Part shown: positions 15,768-24,268 of the stretch, piece after piece
How the letters are laid out: each line of letters starts with the position of its first letter
Numbering within the stretch: the stretch's first letter is position 1
Source of the DNA: Salipiger pallidus
GTDB taxonomy: Bacteria > Pseudomonadota > Alphaproteobacteria > Rhodobacterales > Rhodobacteraceae
DNA: 64,000 bases
Direction: 5' to 3'
NCBI RefSeq assembly: GCF_014643635.1
Contig: NZ_BMJV01000002.1
Span: 186,001 to 250,000, forward strand
Notes under the pieces: model-generated
Told to the model about the DNA's origin: nothing
The model's input: only the letters and a program-made list of their open reading frames with translations
The model's database searches: none
Translations under genes and position numbers: made by a program

Positions 15768-16760
15768 ATGTCTTCTATCAATACCAACGCAAGTGCGATG
15801 AACGCGCTGGCGACGTTGCGTGGCATCAACTCCAACCTCGAAACCACCCAGGGCCGCATTTCGACCGGTCTCAAGGTGGAATCCGGCAAGGACAACGCAG
15901 CCTACTTCCAGATCTCCGAAACCATGAAGGGCGACAGCTCGGTTTACGCGTCGATCAACGAAGGCCTGACCCTCACCAAGAACTCGGTCTCGACCGCGCG
16001 TCTTGGTGCTGAAACCATCAATGGTCTGGCTCAGCAGTTTCTCGACAAGGTTGCCTTCGCGCAGGGCGCGACCGGCGGTCATGCCGAGATCGAAAGCGAC
16101 CTTGCCGAGCTGGTCAAGCAGATGGAAACCACCCTCAGCCAGTCGACCTTCAACGGTGACGACATGCTGGGTGCCGGTGGGTACGACGATATCGTGGCAG
16201 GCGCGAACGGTGGTACCAACGCGGTGGCAGATGTCGACGGTACGATCACGACCGCCGCGGTCAACGGTGGCGCCACTGTCGGCGACGACCGCGAAGTGGT
16301 GACCGGCATCAGCCGTGCCGGCGGTTCGTACGCGACCACCTCGATCACCGTTGGCACCCACGACGTGGCATCGCTGGTGGCATCGTTCAAGGCGATCGTC
16401 GAAGTGGCCGGCACGACCACCGCTGGCGACGCCGTTACCGGTTTCGGCGCGACCGCCGCTGCGGGTGACACGACCGACAACTTCCTGGCGACCGCCCTGA
16501 CAACCACCGAAGGCCTCGTCGGCCAGGTGACCGACATCGCCACCAAGCTCGGCCAGTCGGAAAAGTCCATCGAGAACCAGCAGACCTTTCTGAACGCTGT
16601 CGTCGACAGCATCGACTCCGGTGTGGGCTCGATGGTCGACGCCAACATGGAAGAGGAAGCCGCGCGTCTTCAGGCGCTTCAGGTGCAGCAGCAGCTGGCA
16701 ACCCAGTCGCTGTCGATTGCCAACCAGGCGCCGCAGAATATCCTGTCGCTGTTCCGCTGA
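15768..16760 (+). CDS. fliC: Flagellin (first of two tandem copies)
   Basis: Flagellin is the filament subunit exported through the flagellar type III system. The 330-residue product has the conserved D0/D1 ends: SSINTNASAMNALATLRGIN and an N-terminal coiled region to about residue 140, and a C-terminal helix ending ATQSLSIANQAPQNILSLFR. The centre (about residues 140-235) is a short variable domain rich in Ala, Gly, Thr and Val. It is a close paralogue of the next gene, nearly identical at both ends and different in the centre. FlaF and FlbT are encoded downstream. Confidence 0.96.
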   Translation: MSSINTNASAMNALATLRGINSNLETTQGRISTGLKVESGKDNAAYFQISETMKGDSSVYASINEGLTLTKNSVSTARLGAETINGLAQQFLDKVAFAQGATGGHAEIESDLAELVKQMETTLSQSTFNGDDMLGAGGYDDIVAGANGGTNAVADVDGTITTAAVNGGATVGDDREVVTGISRAGGSYATTSITVGTHDVASLVASFKAIVEVAGTTTAGDAVTGFGATAAAGDTTDNFLATALTTTEGLVGQVTDIATKLGQSEKSIENQQTFLNAVVDSIDSGVGSMVDANMEEEAARLQALQVQQQLATQSLSIANQAPQNILSLFR

Positions 16761-16773
16761 CAGGGTTGATACC

Positions 16774-16789
16774 GCCCGCCGGGGCGGGC
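16774..16789. terminator. GC-rich hairpin between the two flagellin genes
   Basis: GCCCGCC (16774-16780) and GGCGGGC (16783-16789) are complementary, 14 bases after the first flagellin stop codon. There is no T-run, so it may be a weak terminator or a 3' stabilising hairpin. Confidence 0.4.
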
Positions 16790-16827
16790 CTCTCGCCCCG
16801 GTGACACTGAATTAACAGGCCCAAGTT

Positions 16828-16873
16828 CTTGTCAGAATGACAAGCGTTAACGATAGAAACGGAGCAGTACGAT
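16828..16873 (+). promoter_or_regulatory. Flagellin 2 leader: hairpin plus conserved AACGATAGAAA element and ribosome binding site
   Basis: CTTGTC (16828-16833) pairs with GACAAG (16839-16844) around AGAAT. Compared with the first leader, stem positions 1 and 3 change as whole pairs (T-A to C-G, C-G to T-A). AACGATAGAAA follows at 16849-16859 and GGAG at 16861-16864, nine bases before ATG. Confidence 0.6.
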
Positions 16874-17809
16874 ATGTCTTCCATCAATACCAACGCCAGC
16901 GCAATGAACGCACTGGCCACCCTGCGTGGCATCAATTCGAGCCTCGAGCAGACCCAGGGCCGCATTTCCACGGGTCTCAAGGTCGAGTCCGGCAAGGACA
17001 ACGCAGCCTACTTCCAGATCTCCGAGACCATGAAGGGCGACAGCTCGGTCTACTCGTCGATCAACGAAGGATTGACCCTCACCAAGAACTCGGTCTCGAC
17101 CGCGCGTCTTGGTGCTGAAACCATCAACGGCCTCGCCCAGCAGTTCCTCGACAAGGTTGCCTTCGCGCAGGGCGCGACCGGCGGTCAGACCGAGGTCGAA
17201 AATGACCTCAACGAGCTGGTCAAGCAGATGGAAACCACTCTCAGCCAGTCGACCTTCAACGGTGACGACATGCTGGGCGCAGGTGCCTATTCGGGTGGTG
17301 ACGTGACCGCCGGATCGGTTGCCGCGGCGACCGGTATTCTGACCGCGGCCACGCAGACCGACACCGACGTGGGCGTGGCACGCAACGTCGTCACCGGCAT
17401 CAGCCGGGCCGGCACCTACAGCACGACCGACATCTCGGTGGGGACCCACGACATCGGCAAGCTGGTGCAGGACTTCAAAACCCTTGCAACCGGCTTCGCC
17501 ACCAACGCCGAGGCCGCCACCGGCGAGGCTTTCCTGGCAGGGGCCCTGGCCTCGACCGAAGGCGTCGTGGGCAATGTCACGGACATCGCCACCAAGCTTG
17601 GCCAGTCAGAGAAGTCGATCGAGAACCAGCAGACCTTCCTGACCGCCGTTGTCGACAGCATCGACGCCGGTGTGGGGTCGATGATCGACGCCAACATGGA
17701 AGAGGAAGCCGCCCGTCTTCAGGCGCTTCAGGTGCAGCAGCAGCTGGCGACGCAGTCCCTGTCGATCGCCAACCAGGCGCCGCAGAACATCCTGTCGCTC
17801 TTCCGCTGA
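16874..17809 (+). CDS. fliC: Flagellin (second of two tandem copies)
   Basis: This second filament subunit has 311 residues. Its N-terminal 140 residues and C-terminal 90 residues are almost the same as in the first flagellin, including the SGKDNAAYFQISETMKGDSS stretch and the C-terminal ATQSLSIANQAPQ. The central region is about 20 residues shorter and of different sequence (AYSGGDVTAGSVAAATG and following). Tandem duplication with divergence of the surface-exposed centre is the simplest explanation. Its leader preserves the hairpin and the shared element of the first copy, so both are probably regulated together. Confidence 0.95.
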   Translation: MSSINTNASAMNALATLRGINSSLEQTQGRISTGLKVESGKDNAAYFQISETMKGDSSVYSSINEGLTLTKNSVSTARLGAETINGLAQQFLDKVAFAQGATGGQTEVENDLNELVKQMETTLSQSTFNGDDMLGAGAYSGGDVTAGSVAAATGILTAATQTDTDVGVARNVVTGISRAGTYSTTDISVGTHDIGKLVQDFKTLATGFATNAEAATGEAFLAGALASTEGVVGNVTDIATKLGQSEKSIENQQTFLTAVVDSIDAGVGSMIDANMEEEAARLQALQVQQQLATQSLSIANQAPQNILSLFR

Positions 17810-17836
17810 TCAGGACTTACGTTCGGTAGATGATCC

Positions 17837-17865
17837 GGCGAGGGGCGCGTTCTGCGCCCCTCGCC
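17837..17865. terminator. Perfect 12-bp hairpin after the second flagellin
   Basis: GGCGAGGGGCGC (17837-17848) and GCGCCCCTCGCC (17854-17865) are exact complements with loop GTTCT, 27 bases after the flagellin stop and before flaF. No T-run follows. It probably limits read-through into flaF or protects the abundant flagellin message. Confidence 0.6.
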
Positions 17866-17949
17866 ACCCCAGGCACCAGGACCGGCGGAACCAGCCGCGG
17901 CCAGTGCAAGGAACGTCCGGCCCGGTCCGGGCGAAGAGGCAGGAAAGAC

Positions 17950-18387
17950 ATGAGCATCAACGCATACAAGCGGACCATCCGCGAAAGCGAAACGCCCCGG
18001 CAGATCGAAGCCCGGGTCTTTGCCCGCATCACCGGCGGCATGAGCGTGCATCTCGAGGCCTGGAACGGCGCCGGCGACAAGGCCGAGCGCGTGGCGATCC
18101 TGGCGCAGGGCCTGCGCGAGGTGGTGTCGGAAAACCGCGCCCTCTGGGTCCGCCTGCAGAACGACCTCTCGCGCGAGGGCAACCAGCTGCCCGCGGCGCT
18201 GCGGGCGAACCTCATTTCCCTGTCGCTGTGGGTCGACCGGACCTGTGGCGAGGTGATCGGCGGCGGCAATGGACTGAAGGCGCTGATCGACGTAAACCAG
18301 AACATCATGGGCGGCCTTGCAGGCCAGAGCCCGGCCCCTGCAGCGGTGGATCTCGATGGCACTCAATCTCACGCTCAAGCCGTTTGA
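17950..18387 (+). CDS. flaF: Flagellar biosynthesis regulator FlaF
   Basis: FlaF is an alphaproteobacterial protein required for flagellin secretion or synthesis; in Caulobacter it acts opposite FlbT. The 145-residue product begins MSINAYKRTIRESETPRQIEAR and carries the family helices AILAQGLREVVSENRALW and LISLSLWVDRTCGEV. ATG 17950 has an AGGAAAG site just upstream. Its 3' end overlaps the flbT start by 32 bases, so the two are coupled. Confidence 0.92.
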   Translation: MSINAYKRTIRESETPRQIEARVFARITGGMSVHLEAWNGAGDKAERVAILAQGLREVVSENRALWVRLQNDLSREGNQLPAALRANLISLSLWVDRTCGEVIGGGNGLKALIDVNQNIMGGLAGQSPAPAAVDLDGTQSHAQAV

Positions 18388-18760
18388 ACGGATCATCGTC
18401 AACGGCTGTCTGATGCGCAACGGCGGTCGCAAGAGCACGATCACCGTTGAAACCCGCGCGGACATCATCCGCGAAACCGACCTGCTCAGCCCCGGTGCCG
18501 CGACGACGCCGGTGACCGCCGCCTACTTCCTCATACAGAGCGCGCTCATTGATGCCGAGGGCCGCGACAAGGCGGTCAAGGCCGCGCAGGAGCGTCTTGC
18601 GGCGCTGGTGGGCGCCTTCTCGGCCGAGATGTCAGGCCATGTCTTCGAAGCCGCCAACAACGTCAGCCGCGGGGAATACTTCACCGCCCTGCGCAACCTG
18701 CGCCCGCTCATGGCGCGCGAGGCCGAGCTTCTCGGGACAGCGGAAGGCGAACGCGCATGA
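18356..18760 (+). CDS. flbT: Flagellin mRNA regulator FlbT
   Basis: FlbT in Caulobacter binds the 5' untranslated region of flagellin mRNA and promotes its decay until the hook is finished. The 134-residue product starts MALNLTLKPFERIIVNGCL, then RKSTITVETRADIIRETDLL, and has the C-terminal helix YFTALRNLRPLMAREAELL. It overlaps flaF by 32 bases and the DUF1217 gene by 4 bases. The paired hairpins in both flagellin leaders upstream are plausible targets. Confidence 0.92.
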   Translation: MALNLTLKPFERIIVNGCLMRNGGRKSTITVETRADIIRETDLLSPGAATTPVTAAYFLIQSALIDAEGRDKAVKAAQERLAALVGAFSAEMSGHVFEAANNVSRGEYFTALRNLRPLMAREAELLGTAEGERA

Positions 18761-19587
18761 TCTCGGTTGCCGGGATGGCGACCAACGTGGCGCTGCGCAT
18801 CGTCAACGCCACCGAGGACAAGCAGCAGGAGATGATCCGCTCCGAGCCGCAGCACGCCCGTGCCATCGAATATTTCATGGAGAACATCTCGGACGTGCAG
18901 TCCGTGGATGATCTCCTGGAGGATTACGATCTCTACAGCTTCGTCATGAAGGCCTATGACCTCGAGGACCAGATCTTCGGCAAGGCGATGATGGAGAAGA
19001 TCCTCAAGAGCGACATCGAGGACCGCGATGCCCTCGTGAACAAGCTGACCGACAGCCGCTTCAAGGATCTCTACACCGCGCTGGGGTTCGGTGCCGGGGG
19101 CGAGGGCAACATCAACACTCTTTTGACCAGCTGGAAGACGACCGTGGTCGACAAGTACGTTGACACCCAGTTCGTCAATGCCAAGACCGACGAGAATGAA
19201 ACGCTGGGCGCCGCACTGGCCTTCCGGCGCAAGGCCGGTGACGTCAATTCCGCCTTCGACATCCTGCGCGATACCGACCTGTCGAAGGTGGTGCGCACGG
19301 TGCTGGGCCTGCCCGAGGCCCTCGCCGCGCTCGACATCGACAAGCAGGCGGCGCTGATCAATGAAAAGCTCGACCTCGAGACCCTGTCGGACCCCGAGGT
19401 GATCGAGGAGATGGTGACGAAATACGTGGCCATCAGCGATGCGACGTCGGGCAGCAGCTCCACCCCGCTGAGCGGGGCGATGACGATCCTGAGCAGTGCG
19501 TCGAGCTTTGCATCGGGCAGTTTCGTGCCCGTCACCATCGACATCACCGCCATTTCCGGCTTTGGTGGCTACCGCACCAACCGCTGA
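18757..19587 (+). CDS. DUF1217 family flagellar protein
   Basis: The 276-residue product matches the DUF1217 family found in alphaproteobacterial flagellar clusters and has no assigned biochemical role. It has an N-terminal helical part (YFMENISDVQSVDDLLEDY at about residues 39-57, then YSFVMKAYDLEDQIFGKAMM) and repeated D-R-Y/F-type segments such as LVNKLTDSRFKDLYTALGF. The C-terminus is Ser/Thr-rich. The ATGA overlap with flbT places it in the flaF-flbT operon. It ends against the convergent fliG with a hairpin between them. Confidence 0.8.
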   Translation: MISVAGMATNVALRIVNATEDKQQEMIRSEPQHARAIEYFMENISDVQSVDDLLEDYDLYSFVMKAYDLEDQIFGKAMMEKILKSDIEDRDALVNKLTDSRFKDLYTALGFGAGGEGNINTLLTSWKTTVVDKYVDTQFVNAKTDENETLGAALAFRRKAGDVNSAFDILRDTDLSKVVRTVLGLPEALAALDIDKQAALINEKLDLETLSDPEVIEEMVTKYVAISDATSGSSSTPLSGAMTILSSASSFASGSFVPVTIDITAISGFGGYRTNR

Positions 19588-19595
19588 GCGCGCCG

Positions 19596-19617
19596 GAGAC
19601 GCTCAGTAGAGCGTCTC
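19596..19617. terminator. Hairpin between the convergent DUF1217 gene and fliG
   Basis: GAGACGCT (19596-19603) and AGCGTCTC (19610-19617) form a perfect 8-bp stem with loop CAGTAG. It begins in the 15-bp gap and overlaps the end of fliG, and probably terminates transcription in both directions. Confidence 0.6.
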
Positions 19618-20658
19618 TTCGTCATCGTCGTTCAGCGGCAGGCGGATCTGTTCGTCCTCGGCCAGCGTGCGCGCGTAGTCGAGCGCCAGCGTCTGCGCCT
19701 CTCCCACCTCGCGGCGGCGCACCGGACCCATGCCGTTCATCTCTTCCTGCAGCATGTCGCGCGACCGCTGGGGCAGGGCGGCCAGGAACGCCTCGCGGGT
19801 GGTCTCGCTGGCACCCTTGAGCGCGGTGGGCAGGGTGTTGCCGGGCATGCCCCGCATGACTCGGGCCAGGTCCAGCGGCTCGAGCTTGGCAAGATCCTCG
19901 AAGGTGAACATCTTGGCCTTGATCGCCTCGAAGCTGTCGGGAACCGACTCCTCGAGGGCAGGAGCCATGGCATCGAACGCGACACGGTCCAGCTTGTTGA
20001 AGAGATCCGCCATGCGCTGGTGCTGCTCGCTTGCGGTGGGCTGGGCACCGGCGTTCATGATGTCCGCCTGAAGCGCCTCTTCGATCTGTTTCATCATGTG
20101 GTTGGGCACCGCTTCCATTCGGATCATCCGTTCCACCACGTCGTTCATCTTGTCCGGCCCGAGCAGCGGCAGCACCTTGGCGGCCACATCCGTCTTCACG
20201 TTGGTGAGGATCGCCGCAACAGTCTGCTCGTGTTCGTTGCGCAGGTAGTTGGCGATCACGGTCTCGGACAGGGCACCGAAGCGGGCCCAGAGGTCGCGCT
20301 CCTTCAGGGGGCCGCGGATGTCCTTGAGAATACCGTCCACCTGTTCGCCCGGCAGCAGGTTGCGCAGCAGGTTCTCGGCAACCGAGAACGAGCCCACGAC
20401 GCCGCCACCGTTGGTGATGTCGTCGACGAACTCGCGCAGCACCTGCTCCACCTGATCGTTCGAGATCGACCCGAGACCGGACATGGCGCGGGTGACCTTC
20501 TGGATCTCGAGATCGTCAAGCTGCTGAAGGAGCGCGGAGCCGCGCTTTTCCCCAAGGCACAGGAACAGGATCGCGGCCTTCTGCGGCCCTGTCAGCTTGC
20601 GCGTGCGGGGGACGGTGGCGGCGGGGTCTGCCTTGCGGCGAAGGTCGGCGACGGCCAT
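19603..20658 (-). CDS. fliG: Flagellar motor switch protein FliG
   Basis: FliG links the MS ring (FliF) to the C-ring and interacts with the stator to generate torque. The 351-residue product has the N-terminal domain GPQKAAILFLCLGEKRGSAL (about residues 24-43), the conserved NEHEQTVAAILTNV segment (about residues 141-154) corresponding to the EHPQ motif, and the charged C-terminal torque helix region. It is the last gene of the leftward fliF-fliH-fliN-fliP-fliG operon, with 25 bases between it and fliP. Confidence 0.96.
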   Translation of the reverse strand: MAVADLRRKADPAATVPRTRKLTGPQKAAILFLCLGEKRGSALLQQLDDLEIQKVTRAMSGLGSISNDQVEQVLREFVDDITNGGGVVGSFSVAENLLRNLLPGEQVDGILKDIRGPLKERDLWARFGALSETVIANYLRNEHEQTVAAILTNVKTDVAAKVLPLLGPDKMNDVVERMIRMEAVPNHMMKQIEEALQADIMNAGAQPTASEQHQRMADLFNKLDRVAFDAMAPALEESVPDSFEAIKAKMFTFEDLAKLEPLDLARVMRGMPGNTLPTALKGASETTREAFLAALPQRSRDMLQEEMNGMGPVRRREVGEAQTLALDYARTLAEDEQIRLPLNDDDEETLY

Positions 20659-20683
20659 TCTGAAGCTCCGTTTCCCGAAGGGG

Positions 20684-21505
20684 TCAGCCGGCGCCCGCCA
20701 TGGGCGCGTAGCTTTCCATGAGGCTGCCGGCGAGCATGTACCAGCCGTCGATCAGCACGAAGAAGATCACCTTGAAGGGCAAGGAGATAAGGACAGGGGG
20801 CAGCATCATCATGCCCGCGCTCATCAGGACCGAGGCCACGATGAGGTCGATCACGAGGAAGGGCAGGTAGATCAGGAACCCTATGGTGAAGGCGCGCCGC
20901 AGCTCCGAGATCATGAAGGCGGGCACCAGCGTGCGCCAGTCCGCCTCGGCGGCGGTTTCGGCCAGCGGCGGCTGCTGCGCCGCATCGCGGCCCGCGATCT
21001 CGTGGAAGAGGGCAAGGTCCTTCTCGCGGGTGTTGGCGAACATGAAGGCGCGGAACGGATCTCCGATGCGGCGCAGCGCCTGTTCCTCGTTGATGGCATT
21101 GTTCATGAGCGGCTGCACCCCGCCGTCCCACGCATCCTCGAACACCGGCTGCATGACGAAAAAGGTCATGAACAGCGCCATGGACGACAGCACCATGTTG
21201 GGCGGCGTCTGATTGAGGCCAAGCGCCGAACGCAGCATGGAAAAGACGATCACGAAGCGGGTGAAGCTGGTCATGATGACCAGCAGCCCCGGCGCGATGG
21301 AAAGCGCGGTGATCGCCGCCACAAGCTGGATGATGCGCCCCGACAGGGTGGCGCGGTCGTCCGAACCTGCGGGCGCGTCGCTCAGCGCATCGCCGATGGC
21401 GCCCAGCAGGTCGCTACCGATGCCCTGCGCCGCCGCAGGCCCGGCCAGCAGGGCGGCAAACCCCGCGACGGCAAGGCAGACAGCGATGGCGCGGGGCTGG
21501 ATCAT
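20684..21505 (-). CDS. fliP: Flagellar export gate protein FliP
   Basis: FliP forms the core of the flagellar type III export gate with FliQ and FliR. The 273-residue product has a signal peptide (about residues 1-26), a first membrane region containing FTRFVIVFSMLRSALGLNQTPPN (about residues 80-102), a soluble periplasmic part and the C-terminal membrane region AFTIGFLIYLPFLVIDLIVAS followed by MMMLPPVLISLPFKVIFFVL. fliQ and fliR are not next to it. It overlaps fliN by 4 bases. Confidence 0.96.
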   Translation of the reverse strand: MIQPRAIAVCLAVAGFAALLAGPAAAQGIGSDLLGAIGDALSDAPAGSDDRATLSGRIIQLVAAITALSIAPGLLVIMTSFTRFVIVFSMLRSALGLNQTPPNMVLSSMALFMTFFVMQPVFEDAWDGGVQPLMNNAINEEQALRRIGDPFRAFMFANTREKDLALFHEIAGRDAAQQPPLAETAAEADWRTLVPAFMISELRRAFTIGFLIYLPFLVIDLIVASVLMSAGMMMLPPVLISLPFKVIFFVLIDGWYMLAGSLMESYAPMAGAG

Positions 21506-21861
21506 TCGGTGGACACGTAATCCTTGACGATCTCGATCAGTGACACGCCCAGCCGGTCGTCCGCCAGCTTGACGAGATCGCCGCGTGCCACCAGGCGGTC
21601 GTTGATGACCACCTCGACCGGCTGGCCGATGGACTTGTCGAGTTCGATGATCGACCCGCGGCTGAGCTTGAGCAGCTGCGCGATGGGCATGCGGGTGCGG
21701 CCCAAAACGATCTGCACGTTCAGCCCGACATTCAGCATCGCCTCGATGTTGGCCCCGCCTGCGGGCTTTGCCTCGTCGCCGCGCTGCGCGGCCTCTTCGG
21801 CCAGCGCGTCCTGGGCAACGGCGCTCAGGGCGGTTTCGTCGGTGTCAGTCAGGTCGTTCAT
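21502..21861 (-). CDS. fliN: Flagellar motor switch protein FliN
   Basis: FliN builds the lower C-ring with FliM. The 119-residue product has an acidic N-terminal tail and a single SpoA-type domain: MLNVGLNVQIVLGRTRMPIA, LLKLSRGSIIELDKSIGQPV, and VARGDLVKLADDRLGVSLIEIV at the end. ATG 21861 was chosen because it overlaps the fliH stop by 4 bases and gives the usual FliN length. It is translationally coupled to both neighbours. Confidence 0.93.
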   Translation of the reverse strand: MNDLTDTDETALSAVAQDALAEEAAQRGDEAKPAGGANIEAMLNVGLNVQIVLGRTRMPIAQLLKLSRGSIIELDKSIGQPVEVVINDRLVARGDLVKLADDRLGVSLIEIVKDYVSTE

Positions 21862-22532
21862 GTGCGGTCTCCTGCGAGTTTCTGCCCGAGCCTCTGTTCG
21901 ATATCGTCCCGCGTCATGCCAAGCGCCCCGAGGATGCGGGCGCAGACCTCGGCAAAGCTGTAGGACATGACGCCATTGTCCCAAGCGGCGCGCACGTCAC
22001 CGGCGGAAAGCTCCGGGTCGGGGCGCAGAGACAGCCGGCCCCCGAAGCCCGCTTCGCGGGCGGCGGCCTCAAGCTCGGCGCTGGCGCTTTCCACGGTGTC
22101 GGGGGGCAGGAACAGCGTCAGCTGCGACGCGCCAAGCGCCATGCGCACGGCGCCAAGCGTCTCGCGCCGAGCCTGGCTCTCGGCCAGTGCGGCCAGCACG
22201 TCGGGCGCGACCTGCGAAAAGACCGACAGCACGAACTCGACCATCTGCGCCTCAAGCGCCGCGTGATGCGCCTGCGCGTCCTCGAAAAGCGCGCGAAGGG
22301 TGGGCACCACCGCCTCGGCCGCCTTGAGGCGGCGGGCGCTCTGCGAGCCTTCGGCGGCGTCGAAGGCTTCGGCGCGGCCCTGCTCGAGCCCCGCCTCGAA
22401 GCCCGCGGCGCGGGCCTCGGCAACGGCCTGTTCGTACTGGGCGCGGGTGAAGACGGCACCGATGACCGGCGTTTCACCGCGCGCCGTGGCCTCGCCTTCG
22501 GCGTCGAAGTTGCGGTCGAAGACGAAACTCAT
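21858..22532 (-). CDS. fliH: FliH-like flagellar export ATPase regulator
   Basis: FliH binds and regulates the export ATPase FliI and docks it at the C-ring. The 224-residue product has a short N-terminal region, a helical stalk with spaced Ala/Gly (AVAEARAAGFEAGLEQGRAEAF, about residues 36-57) like the GxxxG stalk of FliH, and a C-terminal domain with LSLRPDPELSAGDVRAAWDNG. Divergence from model FliH is strong, as is usual in this group. Position between fliF and fliN with 4-base overlaps on both sides supports the call. fliI is outside the window. Confidence 0.82.
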   Translation of the reverse strand: MSFVFDRNFDAEGEATARGETPVIGAVFTRAQYEQAVAEARAAGFEAGLEQGRAEAFDAAEGSQSARRLKAAEAVVPTLRALFEDAQAHHAALEAQMVEFVLSVFSQVAPDVLAALAESQARRETLGAVRMALGASQLTLFLPPDTVESASAELEAAAREAGFGGRLSLRPDPELSAGDVRAAWDNGVMSYSFAEVCARILGALGMTRDDIEQRLGQKLAGDRT

Positions 22533-24226
22533 GTGGCCGATCCTTCGGCGAGCCAGCCGCGCACCACCTTGATGGCATCGTCGGGCTCGTTCTCGATCAG
22601 CGTGCCGACGGTGTTGATCCAGCCGCGCTGGACGCCGCCCTGCACCGAGGCCAGTGCAATGGTGTCATCCTCGTCCCGGGGCAGTGGGTCGAGCACGGTG
22701 CCATCCTGGTAGACGTTGCGTTCCGTGGTGCCGGCCTGCCGGGCGTTCTGGATGTTGGTGATGTTCGTTGTCGTCGAGCTGCCGTCGCTGCCGATCTGTG
22801 CCAGCGCACCGGGACCGCCCGGTGCCGCGCCGTCGGGGCCGGGCAGGGCGGCAGGGGTGGCCAGCCGGTTGAGCGCCGGGCGCACCGCGAAGAACAGGAC
22901 CGCCGCCACCAGCCCCAACGCGAAGAGGCCGCGCAGCATGGTGCCGAGGTTGTCGCGCATCAGCTGCATGACCCCGCCAGACACCGGCTCGCCCACGTCC
23001 ATTGAGTAGTCCATGAAGCGCAGGCTCACCACCTCGACGCTGTCGCCGCGCGCCTCGTCGAAGCCGATGGCGCTCTGGACCAGCGTCTCGAGGCGGGCGA
23101 GCTCGTCTTCGCCGCGTTCCTCGTAATCGACGGCACCGCCGCCCTCAACGTTGTAGATGCCGTTGACGAGAACCGCGACAGACACGCGCTGGATCTCGCC
23201 GGGCTCCTGCACGATCTCGGAGCGGGTGCCGCCAATCTCGTAGTTCACCACCTCGTTGGTGCTGTTCGAGGTGTTCGAGGCATTGCCCGGCACGTCATCG
23301 GCGAGCGCCGCGGGGATGTTGTCGTTGACGCCAACCTCTCCGGATGCGGCGCGCTGGTCCTCTCGGGATTCCTCGCGGGTTTCGGTGGAGCGGACCACGC
23401 GCTGCGCGGGGTCGTAGGTCTGTTCGTGGATCACCCGGCGCTCGGTGGACAGATCCACACTGACCTGCACCCTTGCGTTGCCGGCGCCCACGCGGGCCGA
23501 CAGGATCTGGGTGATGCGCTGACCCAGCCGGTCCTCGATCTGGGCGCGGGCCGATTGCAGCGACGTGTCGGACCCCGCCTCGCCATCCTCCGCAAGGATC
23601 GTCTCGCCCGAGGCGGACAGCACTGTCACATGGTTCGGCGCAAGGTCCGGCACGGCCGAAGCCACCAGCGACCGGATCGCCTGCGCCTGCCGCATGGCGA
23701 TCTGACGCTGCCCGCGCACGATGACCGACGCAGAGGGCTGAGCCCGCTCGCGGCTGAACGGCTCGCGTTCGGGCAGAACAAGGTGGACCCGGGCCGCCTC
23801 GATGCCGTCGATGGTCTGGATTGAGCGCGCCAGCTCGCCTTCCATCGCCCGCATCCGGTTCACCCGCTGCATGAAGCTGTTCATGCCAAGGCCCGTGGCG
23901 CTGTCGAAGATCTCCCACCCCGGGGTGCCGTCATTGGGCAGGCCTGCACCGGCAAGCTCCATGCGGGCGCGGGCAAGGTCCTCGGCGGGCACGCTCACGG
24001 CGGTGCCGGCCATGTCGGCGCGAGCGGGGATCTGGGCCTGCTCCAGCGCCTCGACGATGCGCCCCGCGTCTGCGGGCGACAGGTCACGGTAGAGCGAGAC
24101 GTAATCGCGTTGCGCCAGCACCGCCATGCCGATGAATACCGCGAGCACGAGCCCGACCCCCACGGCGCCAAGCGCGATGAGGCGTTTCTGCCCGAGGGAT
24201 TTCAGGTTGTCTATCAGCGCCTGCAC
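22529..24226 (-). CDS. fliF: Flagellar MS-ring protein FliF
   Basis: FliF forms the membrane-embedded MS ring and is the first structure assembled. The 565-residue product has an N-terminal membrane segment (about residues 16-35), the secretin-like ring-building region with LARARMELAGAGLPNDGTPGWEIFD (about residues 84-108) and the GLGMNSFMQRVNRMRAMEGELAR stretch. A second membrane segment follows near residues 430-450, then a cytoplasmic tail ending in the FliG-binding motif GWINTVGTLIENEPDDAIKVV. It is the first gene of the leftward operon and diverges from fliL. Confidence 0.97.
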   Translation of the reverse strand: MQALIDNLKSLGQKRLIALGAVGVGLVLAVFIGMAVLAQRDYVSLYRDLSPADAGRIVEALEQAQIPARADMAGTAVSVPAEDLARARMELAGAGLPNDGTPGWEIFDSATGLGMNSFMQRVNRMRAMEGELARSIQTIDGIEAARVHLVLPEREPFSRERAQPSASVIVRGQRQIAMRQAQAIRSLVASAVPDLAPNHVTVLSASGETILAEDGEAGSDTSLQSARAQIEDRLGQRITQILSARVGAGNARVQVSVDLSTERRVIHEQTYDPAQRVVRSTETREESREDQRAASGEVGVNDNIPAALADDVPGNASNTSNSTNEVVNYEIGGTRSEIVQEPGEIQRVSVAVLVNGIYNVEGGGAVDYEERGEDELARLETLVQSAIGFDEARGDSVEVVSLRFMDYSMDVGEPVSGGVMQLMRDNLGTMLRGLFALGLVAAVLFFAVRPALNRLATPAALPGPDGAAPGGPGALAQIGSDGSSTTTNITNIQNARQAGTTERNVYQDGTVLDPLPRDEDDTIALASVQGGVQRGWINTVGTLIENEPDDAIKVVRGWLAEGSAT

Positions 24227-24268
24227 GTCGGAATCCGCCCCTGTCCGGTTTATCCAAAATTAATCACA

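Noticed and set aside
15718-15770. A classic sigma-28 promoter (TAAA-N15-GCCGATAA) for the flagellin genes
   Set aside because: A CGATA core is present in AACGATAG, but no TAAA lies at the right distance in either leader, so I do not call it.
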